NCBI GenBank assembly: GCA_024305745.1
Contig: JAHRBS010000004.1
Location: forward strand, 3,596,001-3,660,000
Direction: 5' to 3'
DNA from: Polyporus tsugae
Taxonomy: Eukaryota > Basidiomycota > Agaricomycetes > Polyporales > Polyporaceae
DNA length: 64,000 nucleotides
Below, one piece after another: positions 11,345-24,173 of the stretch (position 1 is the stretch's first letter; each line of letters starts with the position of its first letter). A program made the translations under genes and the position numbers. The notes beneath the pieces are model-generated. The model had not been told where the DNA came from. It saw only the letters and a program-made list of their open reading frames with translations, and ran no database searches.

Positions 11345-14300
11345 ATGTCCGTTCCATTGGCATTCCTCGGCGACCTCCCAGACCCTGTAAAGGGCACTTC
11401 CCTCGGGGACCAGCTCGCGACAGAAGTCGCTGATTCCGGTCGCGTCTCTACCCTCCTTGACTGCTTCTGCTCGACCGAGGCCCCCGCCCTCTGGTCCACC
11501 GACCCGTCCCGCCCACCCCTCCCACATGCGGCTTTACGTCGGTTCGTCTCTGGATTTGCTCTCCCAACGTCTGGCCTCCATGGACGACTCGGGCCGAACG
11601 ATCGCGTCATGGTCGTGCTCCCTACAAGCCCCGAGAATGCTGTCGCCCTCCTCGCGGTCTCCACTTACCACACCTGTGCCCCGATCAACTCTAGCTGCAC
11701 CGCAGGAGAGCTGAAGGAGGATACGGGCCGGCTCCGCGCGAAGGCTATTTTCACGACGCCCGACGCCACGGAAAGGCTCGAACTTAGAAGGTTGAGGGAG
11801 GAACTCCGATGCGAAGTGATTTTCATGCACTCCTCGGCGGATGGTCCCCCCGGCCTATTCACCATGTCGGTCATGACGGAGGGCGAGGACGACGAGGATT
11901 GGGCCGTCGTCCAGACCCCTGTCTCGCGGCCGTCGCGTCCACATCGTTTGTCTGACCAGTCGCTCGTTCTACACACCTCCGGGACGAGTGGCAAAAAGAA
12001 GGCGAGTGACGTCCTTATTAAGCCAGGACACCTATTGATTAAACCTTTGCACCTTGCTATTCATAGGTCGTCCCGTACTCCCTTCGTTCCCTCATCGTTG
12101 GTACATGTGCAGTTATCCGGTCGTGGGATCTCAAAGCCCACGATGTCAACAGTGAGTATATTTCCGATCCTTCCTCCGATCACTGTTTAATTCTTCGGTA
12201 GTGAACATGATGCCTCTGTTCCATGTCGGGGGCATCGTCCGCAACTTGTGGGCGCCAGTCTTGTCAGGAGGGAGCGCCATTGTGTGTCCGGGTTTCGACA
12301 GCACTGCATTCTGGCCGATCGTTGTAGCTCGTGGAGCGACTTGGTACGTCTGCATCTACTATTGCTAGTTATTTGCGTTGACATCAAGACATAGGTACTA
12401 TGCAGCACCAACGATGCACCATGCTATTTTGGGATCGAAGCCCGAGACGATAACGCCTTCAAGGGACACACGCATCCGCATGGTCGCGAACGCGGCGGGT
12501 GGTTTGCTTCCGTCTCTGGCACAGCAGCTCAAGGATACGTTTGATGCCGTTGTGCTCCCGTCGTACGGCATGACGGAGTGTATGCCTATCGCCTCCCCTC
12601 CGACGACCTATCAACTTGACCGTCCAGGCTGTTCGGGTATTGCTTGCGGCCCTTACCTCTCGGTTCGAGACCCCTCTAACATCGACCACGAGCTTCCCTC
12701 CGGAGCGACCGGCGCTGTCTGCGTTCGCGGAGTTCCAACTTTCGAAGGCTACGAGACAGACCCCGATGGCCCTTTGGACACCTCCGCGTTCTCGTCGGAG
12801 GGATGGTTCGATTCTGGAGACATGGGCTATATGGATGACGATGGATACCTTTTCATCACCGGTCGGTCGAAGGAGATCATCAACAAAGGCGGGGAGGTCA
12901 TCTCGCCCTTCGAGATCGAGGAGGCCATTACGTCTGTCGCTGGGAATCGCGTCAAAGCCACCATCGCGTTCTCCGTTCCTCACAATGTCCTTCAAGAGAC
13001 CATCGGCATTGTCGTCGTGCCGCGGCCTGGCGTCCCACGCATCGGGCTTTCCGAGCTTCTCGACCTGCTTAAGGCACAGCTCCATCCGTCCAAATGGCCA
13101 TTCGTTATCGTGTACATGCCCGATATACCGAAGAACAGTGCTGGGAAGCCGTTGCGCATCAAGCTCGCACAGCGTCTCGGGATTGGTGAGCTGACCGACG
13201 ATACGCCTGCGATCGTCCGCCACTTCGAAACCCATGCAGTTCCCGACAAGAACGCCCCCCTCTCGGAGCCCATCCCTTGCTCACTCGTCTCTCTCTCGGT
13301 CCTCAGCGTCGTAAACGCCATTTCAAAAATCAAGGATGTCCAAGATGTCACTGTTCGCCTGCGCAAAGACGGTGCCCCCGAGGCCCTGGTGGCGATTGAG
13401 TCTTCTTCTGGTCTTGACTCCACCTCCATCCTCGACACCCTCTTAACAGTTGTCCCCGGATATGCCGTGCCCAACCCTCTGCATGTCTTCTCGCAGCCTT
13501 TGACGAGAACGCCGGATGGGTCGGTCGACTGGGACGCTATGGAGGCCGAGATCGCGCGTAGGAACGTCCATGGGATGTCCCCTCAGGCTCTCGTCATTCG
13601 TGACATCGTTGCGGATCTATTGGCCAGGGACCCATCTTCGATCTCGAGCGACAGCGACTTCTTCCTCCTCGGCGGTAACTCCCTTCTTCTAGGGCGTCTT
13701 GCGCATATGATTCGCAAGCAGACGGGAGCGACTGTTCGTGTTCCTTCTATCTTCACGAACAGCACGATCAATGGTATCGCATCCCTTGTCGAGGGCGATC
13801 TGCATCTGAATCCCGAGTTCGACAAGACCGCGGTCAACACTCCTGTCAGCAGCTCTGCTGCGTCGATCTCCAAGTCGCTCGACCTCCCAGCACTCGAAAA
13901 CCTCAACTCTATACCGGACAACGGCCGCAGCCCAACCCACCCCCTGTCACTCCTTGTCCAAGCCGTTCCTTTAGTATTTTTCTACCCTTTTAAAGTATCC
14001 TTCACGTGGACTGGCATCGTTTTCATCCTCTCGCTTTTCACGGAGGTCATTGGCGGTTCCTATTGGGAGCGCATCGGATCCTTACTTACAGCAATCATCG
14101 GTGCTCGTTTGGCGGCGAGGATCATCCTTCCCCTTGTTGCCATTGCCTTCAAATGGATCGTCATCGGTCGCTATAAGCCCGGGACGTACCGATTCTGGAG
14201 CAACTACCACCTTCGCTGGTGGATCACTAATCAGCTCCTCCGCAACTTTGGCCGCGGTATCTTCTCCATGCACCCTTCTCTCGAGATCATTTACTACCGC

Positions 14301-16477
14301 ATGCTCGGCGCGCGCATCGGGAGAGATGTCAAGATCGACCCCAACGCGAAGCTCGCTGAGTTCGACCTCCTCACTCTCCACGACGGCTGCCGTATCGACA
14401 ACTCCCTCGTACGTGGCTTCTGCGTCGAACGCGATGGGTGCTTCCGCCTCGATCCCATCGTCATTGGCCGTGGTGCCATAGTTAACACCTACACACAAAT
14501 CGCCCCTGGAGCTTTGATCCCCGATGGCGCGACCTACGGCCCGCACGCTTCTTCTCATGATGAGCCTTCTCCAGATAGCCACGCTCAATACGGCCGTTCA
14601 GCTATCCCTCAACCGCACTGGCTGCTGAAGGTTTTCGTGGCCTACCCTATCATCTGTCTCGTCAAGCTTGGCGCGTACGTGCCCTGGTTTGTCGCCCTCT
14701 TCCTCCTCATGTCCCAGGCACCACCTCCAGGACATTTCGACGCGCTCGAGCGTGTCATTGTGTGGTTCGCATCCCCGGGTCGTGTTGCGTGGCACAGTTT
14801 GGCTCGTATCGTGCGCGTCATCTTTCCGCCTGTCCTCCAGCTTGTTCTCGGCATCATCCTCAAGCGCATCATGGGCCTCAACCGCGAGGGTCTCACGGAG
14901 AACGCTTCGCAGTGGGCCCTCCTTCGCTGGTTCATTAACCAAACCCTACTTAGCCAGGAGGCGATCAAGCGCGCTCAAGACATCATCGGTTCCCACTACG
15001 AGATGACGTCTATCGTCTGGCGATGCATGGGAGCGAAGGTTGGGAAGCGTGTGTACTGGCCAGGCTCCGGCGTGTACTGTCCCGATCCGGAGCTCTTCGA
15101 GGTCGGCGACGACGTTGTATTCGGTTCGCGCTCGGAGGTCTTCACCACCGACGGCATTGGCTCGGGCAGGGTCGTCGTGAAGGCAGGCGCCATGATCGCC
15201 GACCGTGCTGTTCTCCTTCCTGGCGTGACGGTGGGGAAGCGCACGATCATGGGCTCCGGCGCTCTCGCACGGAGGGGTGCGATGTACGCGGATGGCTCCG
15301 TGTGGATGGGTTCTGAACGCGGCGAGGCCGTTTGCTTCAAGCAGGGCGCCAAGGAGGTGGCCAACGACGACCACCCCACTATTACTCCTTTTGGTCGCGC
15401 CTTCTACAAGCGCGAGGCTCCCTACTTTGTCTTCCCCTACGCTCTCCTCCTCGTCATCAACCTCCTCGTCGCCATCCTTTGCGCGGGTTACTGGTCGCTC
15501 GCTGCTGTTGTCGGCACTCAAGTCCTCAATCTGCTTCGCATCCATTTGCCCGAGCTTCATCTCTTCGAGCGGGGTCCTCGGCAGATCTTCATCCTCTTTG
15601 GGCTCATCTCGTGCTGGTTCATCATCACTCTCACCATTCAGGCCGTCGTCGCGCTCCTTTGGGGCATCGTCACGAAGTGGATCGTTATCGGCCGGCGTGT
15701 GCAGGGCAGCTACGATTGGGACAAGAGCTCGTACTGCCAGCGTTGGCAGCTCCACCTCGTCCTCTCGAAGCCGCTCTTCAAAGGTTACGGTATCGGCGGC
15801 ATCCTTGGCTCGATAAGCGGAAGTGCGTACATGGTCTGGTACTTACGGGCCATGGGCGCGAAGATCGGGAAGAACTGCGCAGTTTTCGCCGGCGGTCGTG
15901 TAGGCTTGATGACGGAGCCCGACCTTGTCGAGCTGGGCGATAACGTCGCGCTGGATGACTGTTCGGTCGTCGCGCACATCAACTCGCGCGGAAACTTCTC
16001 TCTAAACAAGTTGTCCATCGGCTCTGGGTGCGTCAGATTTGCTCCACTTAATGCCAGCCTGGTCGCTAACTACCCTTGCGCAGATCTGCCTTGCGCTCGG
16101 GATCCCGCCTTCTTTCTGGCGCGTCCATGGAGACTGGCTCAATGCTTCTCGAGCACACTCTTCTCACCTCGGGCGAGATCGCCGAGTCCGGCAGCGTGTA
16201 TGCTGGCTGGCCTGCACATCGCATGGACCAGCAGACGTATCTGCGGAGCAGGACGTCTTCGCGGGTCTTGTCCACCTTCCACACGGACTCGCGCTACCGC
16301 AAACTCCAACGTGTGCATCACAAGTTGGGGGACGAGCGGCGGCGATTGGATAAGATCCTCGAAGACCACGAACGCGAGCTGACGGAGGCGAAGGAGAGGC
16401 TGGAGCTTATGCTTCGCAACACGTCGACCATGCGGAACTCGGCGCTCGTGAGTCCACAACGATTCAGCGTTCGATGA
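11345..16477 (+). CDS. Adenylation-carrier-membrane protein with three beta-helix acyltransferase-like modules (polylysine-synthetase-like)
   Basis: Exons 11345-12001, 12067-12151, 12202-12343, 12395-16027 and 16084-16477 (1636 aa). Residues ~1-640 are an adenylate-forming domain: HTSGTSGKKK (A3), PLFHVGG (A4), PSYGMTE (A5), FDSGDMGYMDDDGYLFITGR (A7), then NSAGKPLR with the catalytic Lys near 546. A carrier domain follows with phosphopantetheine Ser724 (LLGGNSLL). Membrane helices (~814-905, ~1039-1070, ~1305-1345, ~1359-1392) alternate with three hexapeptide-repeat left-handed beta-helix modules (from ~931, ~1172 and ~1447), each opening with a GA(R/K)(I/V)G motif. The C-terminus is a charged coiled coil. 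The order A-T-TM-C-TM-C-TM-C matches epsilon-poly-lysine synthetase (Pls). However, A4 has FHVGG, as in acyl-CoA ligases, not the Asp that anchors an amino group, so the substrate may be an organic acid. Intron 1 appears to be GC-AG. Confidence 0.85.
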
Positions 16478-17040
16478 ACGTTGTGGATACTGAACATTTG
16501 GCTATCGAGTTCTCTAATTCCCTTCTGCAATCCTGTTGTATTGCCTTCGTCACACATGGTCAATTGTCCCGTCTCATTATAGTTGCATCCACTCCGGACA
16601 CTGCGTCGGTACTTACGTTCGTTTATTCCTATCTGCACTAGGCCTTGACTGTAGGTCGTGGTGACTGTCACTCTTTCCATATCTACTACTATCGTACTAT
16701 ATATCATTACGCCGCTGTTTACTCCCAGAACATCAAAGGTACCTTTCGTATGATGACGAAACTTGGCAGGATCCTGTGCGACAGAGCAACAGTTCGATTG
16801 CAAACTTTGACTGGGACAGTCGGAGTCTCGCCATGACCTACGGTCACGTGCTGTCTGGCGGGCGCGTCACTGCCGTGCTCGTTCCAGCAGTCGCCACCGT
16901 TCTTTGTCCACGACTTCCATCTCCCTCCATGTCGCTTTGGCTTCCTTGCTCTTGAACCACTATCTGAGGCCTCCGGAGCACGACAACAACTCACGAGCGT
17001 GACGATACAGAACTCCTCCGCGCCCTCAGACGCCCGCGAA
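16478..17040. other. Intergenic, POM152 promoter
   Basis: Nothing coding recognised. The frame of the upstream gene ends at 16477 by reading through a GTGAGT at 16447, so a further small 3' exon here cannot be excluded. The promoter of POM152 lies in the right half. Confidence 0.5.
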
Positions 17041-20000
17041 ATGTCCGCAACCAAGCCTGCACAAGGAAGCGCGCAACAACCCCCACCTGGCCCACGACCG
17101 CGCATATCAGAAAGCTTTTTGGAGGTCCCAGATCAGAGACTATACGCTCTCAGTCTTGGGGTGGCATGTCAGGTGTGTGACTTCTTTGCGAGGACTACTT
17201 GTCTTTCCAGTGGCGACTTCGTCATCCACGAGAGCAGGACCAACATGCTTTGCTTGTAGAGGATGTTTAACGGTAGTTGTACTGATGCCATGCACTACCA
17301 TAGGCTGCCAAGGTATTTGACCTGTTCCGATATTGGCTCTGGCCAAGCGATGGACCGCAACACTTCGCGAGGAAGTGGATGTTGGTCGACTTCTTATACT
17401 GTTCCGTCCTATCATGGCTTCGAATACCACGCTTGAGGTATAGCAAAGCTGTGGTCGCTTTGCAAATCATCATGTTGTGGCTATTTGATGGTCTTGCCTT
17501 TGGGCGGGTGTCGGTGAACGTCGGTGGAGGACCATGGGTGCAGTCTGGCCGAATGTCCGGTACGTCTTTACAAGTAACAGTGGATGAATTATGTTACTCA
17601 TTGTCGACAAGATATTTCCTCAAGAACTTCTGGAATTTTGGAATACCTTCCTGACTTGGGACTACCAATCTTCAGTGGTAGAAAGGACCCACATCTTCTC
17701 GGCCAGCATACCGTCCGCATGTCTCCAATCAGCACGGCTCAGCTGAACCCTTACGCCGAGACTTTCTGCTTACCAACCCCGGGCTCTCATGTTCTAATTC
17801 CCCTCCTATTGAACAACACCAGCCCAGCTAGCGTGAGGTATACTCTAATCCCCCTCGCGCACTCGGAGAAGTCCAAGGGCTCTGGCAAGGTTGAACACCA
17901 TGATCTGTCTGCCAAGGATCTCAGAGCAATCGAACAGGGTCGTGCCGACCACCTGCAACTCGTTCGCGCAGCCGCCAAACAGGATTCGGACGAATACGAC
18001 GAGTACGATGACGGAGAAGACGACGACGGGAGCAGCTCCGGACATAACCACCTACAGAAGACACAGCACCTCACATATATCCGACTCAGCAAGCCCGGTA
18101 CGCTCAACCTTGACCGCGTCCTTGATCAGTCGGGCGTCGACGGACGTCTCGTTATCCCTAGCGAAGTCACGGTCGTCCCTTGTCCTCGTGCGGAGTTCTC
18201 CCCTGAGAGCCAGGCAGCCGTGAAGGACGTTCGATGCGCCCCCCCCGGCCTCGTTGGCGGATCTGGCGAAGAACTCCAGCTAGAGATTGATATCTACGGC
18301 GTACCTCCACTCAGCCTCCGCTGGTACCGAGAAGTCGGTCAGAAACGGGAGTCGTTCATGGTCGAAGGCATCGAAGGCGAAGAGCATGTACGCCCCACGC
18401 GTGAAGAAGACGATTACAGGGTCTCTGTGGTTGGCCAACGTGCGCCGACCCAAGTCCGGGTACCGCTCACAGTGGTTCTCGATGCACTTGGCACGCACAC
18501 ATACACTCTCGAGTCTGTGACCGACTCCCTGGGAAACGTTGCACACGCCGGCCAACACACCGATGTCCCCCGCGAGACCGGGCAGGATCACACACTAGCG
18601 ACAAGTCGTTCCGTTACCGTCCTCCGCCGACCCTCCGTTTCTTTCAAGCATTGTGGTCCAGGACAGCCAGCCTCACTTCTTATTGGGTCTGAGGCGCCGC
18701 TTACCATCTCAACGGTCCAAGCGGACCTGGCGGACGCCCCGTGGGACGTTGACGTGCGATATGATCCTCCACACGGCGAAGATGGGGCGAAGCCGAGCAA
18801 GCGGTACCAGCGATGGATGAAGACCCTCAAAACGCAGGCCGAGCGTCGCGACCTAACGTTGCGTGCGAGCGCCCCGGGAGAATACACCATCGTGGGCGTC
18901 AAGGGCCAGTATTGCGAAGGCGACGTTTTAAGTCCCGAGACTTGCAGGGTGGTTGAGAGGCCATTGCCTACTGCGGAGATTGAGTGGAAGAAGATACATG
19001 AATGGTGTGTTTTCGCAGTCTGATATTGCGGCGATGATCGGTTTCATTGACGATTCATCTAAACCAACCCGTCGGTGGACGTAGTTCTGGGGACATTGGC
19101 GTCTCAGCCTCGCTTGTTCTCCATGGTACACCGCCGTTCCAGGTGTACTATCGTTCGCAAAGGGACTCGGAGAACCCCAAGGAACACCACAAAACATTCC
19201 CAACTTCCCGCGGAGAACTTACCGTCCAGCCGGATCGCAGCGGCCACTATACCTTCAAGATATACCAAGTTAGTGACATGAATTACAAGAAGATCGACCT
19301 CAAGGCGGCGGCCCTCGAACTTGACGTACACCCACCGCCTTCGGCCGACTTCGTCGGGAATTCTCATGGAGGAAGAGGCAAGAAGAGCATCAGCAGCTGC
19401 TCCGGCAGCAATGTCGACGTGGAAGTTGAACTCAGGGTATGTTACGCCATGTCATCCAAATAGTTTCTCTGTCTAACTCTAACGATTACTCTGCGCGACG
19501 TAGGGTACGGCGCCTTGGAATATCGAGGTGCAAATTGTCGGTCCCAAGGGCTCCGAGATCATCCCCTTCGGAGACATCCAGACAGCCAAGAAAACCTTAT
19601 CTTTACCTATTCCCCAGGCCATCGACAGGGATGGCGGGTCGTTCGAGGTCGAGCTAGGTACGTCATATTCGGTCGGGAGTACCCACACAAGATAATGACA
19701 ATGTGTCAGTGAGCGTCGAGGACGCCTACAAGTGTAAGCGGTCTCTATCCGTGCCTGGCATTGCTGTCAACGTGCGCCGCATACTGGTGCGTTTGACCGT
19801 CGCAATTAGATTCCGAAATGCATTGACGAGTTTGTCGTTGTAGCCCACTGTCAAGTTCTATGGAAGGGCGGACCAACGGCGGGTGACGATCCTTGACCAC
19901 GAACAGGCTCGTTTACCGCTGCGTTTGACCGGCGAAGGGGTGCGTCCGCTTTCCGTGCAGACAGTTGGTTGTTAATTTCTCGCATACATATAGCCGTGGC

Positions 20001-21616
20001 GCGTCCAATACCGTCGCCTGGGTGGTCCTATCGAAAGGGCCACGTTGAAGTCACTTAACGATGAACTCAATGTCAATGCCCAGGGTACATATGAACTTAT
20101 TGGGGTAAGCGTTCACACTGCTCGGGTTCATCGTCAAAAGCTGACTGTCTTTGTACAGGTGACGGACTCTCGATGCCCAGGGACAGTGGTTGGGGGTGAA
20201 TCTACCTACCGTGTAGACCACGTCCCACGACCCGCCGCAAAACTCTCATCGGACATACAATCTACTTACGAGCGGTTCAACGGCTCTCACATTCTTCCCG
20301 CTATTTGTGAAGGCAGCAATGACCATGTGGATCTCGATCTAACTGGTACGTCGTTCATGTTCAAGGCTCAAGTCCTAAGAATGAAGCTGTGTCGCAGGTC
20401 GTTCGCCATTCCAAATCATGTACAACATCGCGAAGGATGACGGGCTTGGAGGAACCAAACTCCTTGATCAGCCCACGTTCAGCAGCATCCAACCTCGCAC
20501 GCGGTTCCAGCTTCGCACATCTGAACCCGCCCGTATTTACTACGAGGTGAAGCAGATTGGCGATGTCGCCTACCCGCTGGAGAAGAACAAGGACGCGATC
20601 ATCCCCCGCTCCGAACGCCTCCTGTTCGAGCAGCAGGTCCTCATGCGGCCCTCCGCCCGGTTCAAGAACCATAACCGCCTCTCCTACTGCTTCAACGACG
20701 CGTTCACCGCACAAGACCAGTCCTACAACGACGGTCTAGTCGTCCTCGAAGGCACCCCGCCCTTCTACCTCCAAGTCTCCGTCCGCAACCTAGCCGCGAG
20801 CGAAACGCACCTGGAGACAATCGAGCTCTGGGACCCGCACTGGCGGGTCCACCTCCCGGACTACGCCTTCCGCTCCATCGGCCCACACCAAGTCACCATC
20901 GAGTCCGTGCGGGACGCGAGCCACTGCGAGCAGGTCGCGCCGGACCCGCTCTTCCGCAGCATGTGGGTCGACGTCGCCGAGACGGCGGCGATCATCCCGT
21001 TCAGCCGGCGCGAGAACTACTGCGTCGGCGACGCGATCCCGTTCCAGCTCGAGGGCACGCCGCCGTGGACGATTGGGTACCGCGTGAACGGCAAGGCTCA
21101 CACGCAAGAGGCGAAGCTCTCGCCGTGGTCCGTGCCGCAGCTCGCGCCGGGCGAGTTCGCGATCACGTCCGTCGCGCACCAGCAGCGGATGTGCAAGTCG
21201 GCGGTGACGGACCTCCGGTACGTGGTGCATTCGCTGCCGTCGGCGCAGGTCGGCCACGGGAAGCGCATCGTGCAGGACATCCACGAGGGCGACCAGGCGG
21301 AGATCGTGTTCACGCTCATCGGCGAGCCGCCGTTCACGTTCACGTACCAGCGCGCGGAGCTGAGCCCGCGCAAGGGCGCGCAGGGCAAAGTGCTCGAGAC
21401 GCACACCGTCTCGGGTGTGACCACAAAAGAATACTCGATCTTCTCTGCATTGGAAGGTGCGTACCCCACGTCTATGTCTATGTATCTACTCAGGAAGGTA
21501 AAACTGTGTCTGACCATGGTATGTGATCGACAGGAACCTGGACTATCACGTCGATCTCCGACAGATACTGCAGATATCCGCCTGCGCAACAGGACAATGG
21601 AGACAAGTCTAGGTGA
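17041..21616 (+). CDS. POM152: Nuclear pore membrane protein POM152
   Basis: Eleven exons: 17041-17172, 17304-17559, 17612-19004, 19085-19436, 19504-19657, 19710-19786, 19844-19939, 19994-20104, 20159-20345, 20398-21456 and 21534-21616; all phases fit, giving 1299 aa (yeast Pom152 is 1337). The short N-terminus is followed by hydrophobic segments (residues ~70-115, e.g. VVALQIIMLWLFDGLAFG) and the hallmark LLGQHTVRMSPISTAQLNP. The rest is a string of Ig-like repeats with recurring (E)GTPPF/W and GEYTI/GTYELI elements. POM152 anchors the pore membrane ring, with its Ig-like chain in the perinuclear lumen. An acidic insert (DEYDEYDDGEDDDG) sits near residue 260. The only less certain join is the short intron 17560-17611. 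Confidence 0.93.
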
Positions 21617-21912
21617 TGACCGATTGTGCATCTCACGTACAAAATATCCATCATGTTCTCGTTTGCATGCGATGTTGTCGCAACCACGTCTCCCTGCATC
21701 CTATTGTAGTCTTGTCGTACGTACTCTATTCTCACAAATATTGTTGACTTGCCTTGCCTTCAAGGGCCTTGCGCTCGCCGTCCACGAGGCCATGCATTTG
21801 TCATGCTCTCTGGTTGATCACATACGAGAGAGGATGACCTCGTCGGGCTGAGCGATGATCGATTTCGTTACTGCTTCTGATAGCTACACAACATGACACG
21901 ACTACGGAAATT

Positions 21913-23399
21913 TTATACCTGGGCGGAGGCGATGTAGAACCACTTGGAGACTGCATGGGGAGACGGCGGTCAGTACGTCTCAAGGACATCAAAATGCAAG
22001 AAACACGCACTGGAAGGGTCAACAGGTCCAGGGGGCTTGCGGGAGTCGGGAGGGAGGCTGGCGTACGCGGGGTCGGTCTTCTGGGTAAAGCCGGGAGACT
22101 GACCGACGGTGACGTTGCGGCTGATGAAAGGCCACAGAACTCGATAAGCACGCATGGACACCATCGCAGCAATTCAAACACGCACATCGAGAGGTCGTAC
22201 GAAGCCGTCTTGGCGGGGCTCTCGCCCATGATGAGGCGGCGCCAGGCCTCGTGGCACTCGTGAATGATCTCGGTCGCGTACTTCTTGTTCTTGGCCTCAC
22301 CGGAGAAGGCGAAGTTGTTCTCGGGCTTGCCGTCGGGGATCTTGTAGATGCGGAACCACTCGTTGGTCGCGCGGATGAGGCCGGGGAGCTGGCGCTCGAC
22401 GTCCTCGATGTCGTTCATGCGCGAGGCGAGCGGGTCGCGGACGTCGATGACGATCACCTTCCAGTCCGTCTCACCCTCGTCGAGGAGCGCCATGATGCCG
22501 AGCACCTTGACCTGCTTCACCTGGCCGACGTAGCCGACCTGCTCGCCGATCTCGCACACGTCGAGCGGGTCGTTGTCGCCCTGGGCCTTCGTCTCGGGGT
22601 GCGTCTGCTGCGGGTCCTCCCAAGTCTGCCGGTGCGGGACCGGGGGCGCATATAGGGGGTGAGTGATCGTGCACACGAGCGAACGTGGAGGTACGGGGAA
22701 CGATCGCGATCCGATGTAAGCCATAGCAAAGCGGAGCGGATCAGCATGCATGCTTCACCAGACCGAATCACGGCGAGCGCACGCACCTGGGGGAACGCGC
22801 CGTAGTTCCAGATGTAGCCGTGGTGGGGGAAGCAGTTGCGGACGAAGCGGAGACGGCCCTTCTTGACGTCCTGCTTGATGGGGTTGAAGGGCTCCTCCTT
22901 GGAGATCTCCATCTTGGCGTTGGTCCAGCGGGGGACCTCGACGACCATGTTCAGGATGCCATTGTTCTGGTCGGCGAAGAGGGGGATGTCGTGGAAGGGT
23001 GAGACGACGCTCCCGTTCTGCTCGATGTACACGCGGTGCTCTGTAGGCGTGCGTTAGCGGGACGGAACGCGAGGGACGGGAGACACGTCGGCGGGTGCGC
23101 GGTTGGCGAGGGCAATGAACGCGCAGGAAAGGAAATGAGGGGAATGCTTGGTTGCATATTCAACAAGGGCGGGGATGGGGTGATCAAGTCCATCTGCGTT
23201 TGCGGTGATGGGGATCTACAGAGACAGCGTGAACTCACCGAGGGTGTTGGGTGCGCCGAGGAGGCGGGTGTTATACTCTAAAAGGACGGTGAGCGCGGGC
23301 ACAACGACTGGGGGCACGAAAGGGCAACTCACGGGCCATGGTGGAGGAGGAGAAGAGACGAGCGTGGAGGGCGAGACGGCGAAGGGCGATTGCACTCAT
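21913..23399 (-). CDS. IPP1: Inorganic pyrophosphatase, possible cytosolic and mitochondrial forms
   Basis: Exons 23399-23333, 23277-23239, 23040-22787, 22625-22186, 22120-22011 and 21950-21913. Family I soluble pyrophosphatase: [21 protein letters not shown], the signature [11 protein letters not shown] with its metal-binding aspartates, and C-terminal [10 protein letters not shown]. It hydrolyses pyrophosphate to two phosphates with Mg2+. Starting at ATG 23339 gives 295 aa beginning AQYNTRLLG, close to yeast Ipp1 (287). An in-frame upstream ATG at 23399 adds 20 residues ([19 protein letters not shown] after Met) rich in Arg/Ser/Leu and without acids, which looks like a mitochondrial presequence; alternative starts could supply both compartments. 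It converges with POM152. Confidence 0.95.
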
Positions 23400-24173
23400 C
23401 CCCGCCGAATCTGGCGGACAGTATATGTATGTGCTTGCGGACCGGCGGGGGTCCTCTCGCACCTCCGTCAGACGATTATCAGTCAAATCGGCTAGATAAT
23501 CTCCCTCGGCCTATCCCTTCACCCCAATTGCCGTCCCCCTCACATTCATCCACCACTGCGCAAGTGGCTTTGGAAAATACGTTGAGGGTTGCCATCTCCG
23601 TCGCAACCCCTGTCATCATGCATCCCACCCTCGAACCAGTGACTGTCCAGATATTCCAGGGAACATCACATGCCATGAATTGCGCAAACAACGTGTGGCT
23701 AGAACCATCGCTACCATCCTTCCACAGTTTCATGCAACACGAGGAGAGCGGGAGGAAGATGACAAGGACGTCTATCATATTCAGACATAAGACCGCCATC
23801 AGCATTGCCGGTAGGCATTCCGAGAGCTCTTCACACAACACAACCTATGCCGTGCGCAGGGTACCGGCACCCCGCCACAACGTCAGGATTACTTCTACAA
23901 CTTACAAGAACAGTACATTTCTATGGGCAACTGTTCTAGGCCACTTTGCCTTTTGACTACGTCCACTCGTACACGTCCCCATTCGTAAACATATCCAGGA
24001 GATGCAAGAAACAAAACAAAACACACAAGCACGACAGTGCGTATAATAAATATGTGCAAAAACGAGGGTGTACGCGTTAGCAGGTGAAAGAGCATCCAAT
24101 GATTAGATCCGTGGCCTCAGTAGATGAGAATCAGGCCTTTTGTTGACGCGTACGCAAGATGTGCGGTGCACGC
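23400..24173. other. Intergenic, IPP1 promoter and 3' flank of LYS20
   Basis: No coding similarity on either strand. It holds the IPP1 upstream region (left) and the sequence downstream of the homocitrate synthase gene (right). Open frames here are short and compositionally ordinary. Nothing else seen. Confidence 0.6.

Noticed and set aside
20790..21526. Long open frames on both strands over the POM152 3' region
   Set aside because: They are shadows of strongly GC-biased third positions in the POM152 exon; the His/Arg/Val-rich translations are typical artefacts.
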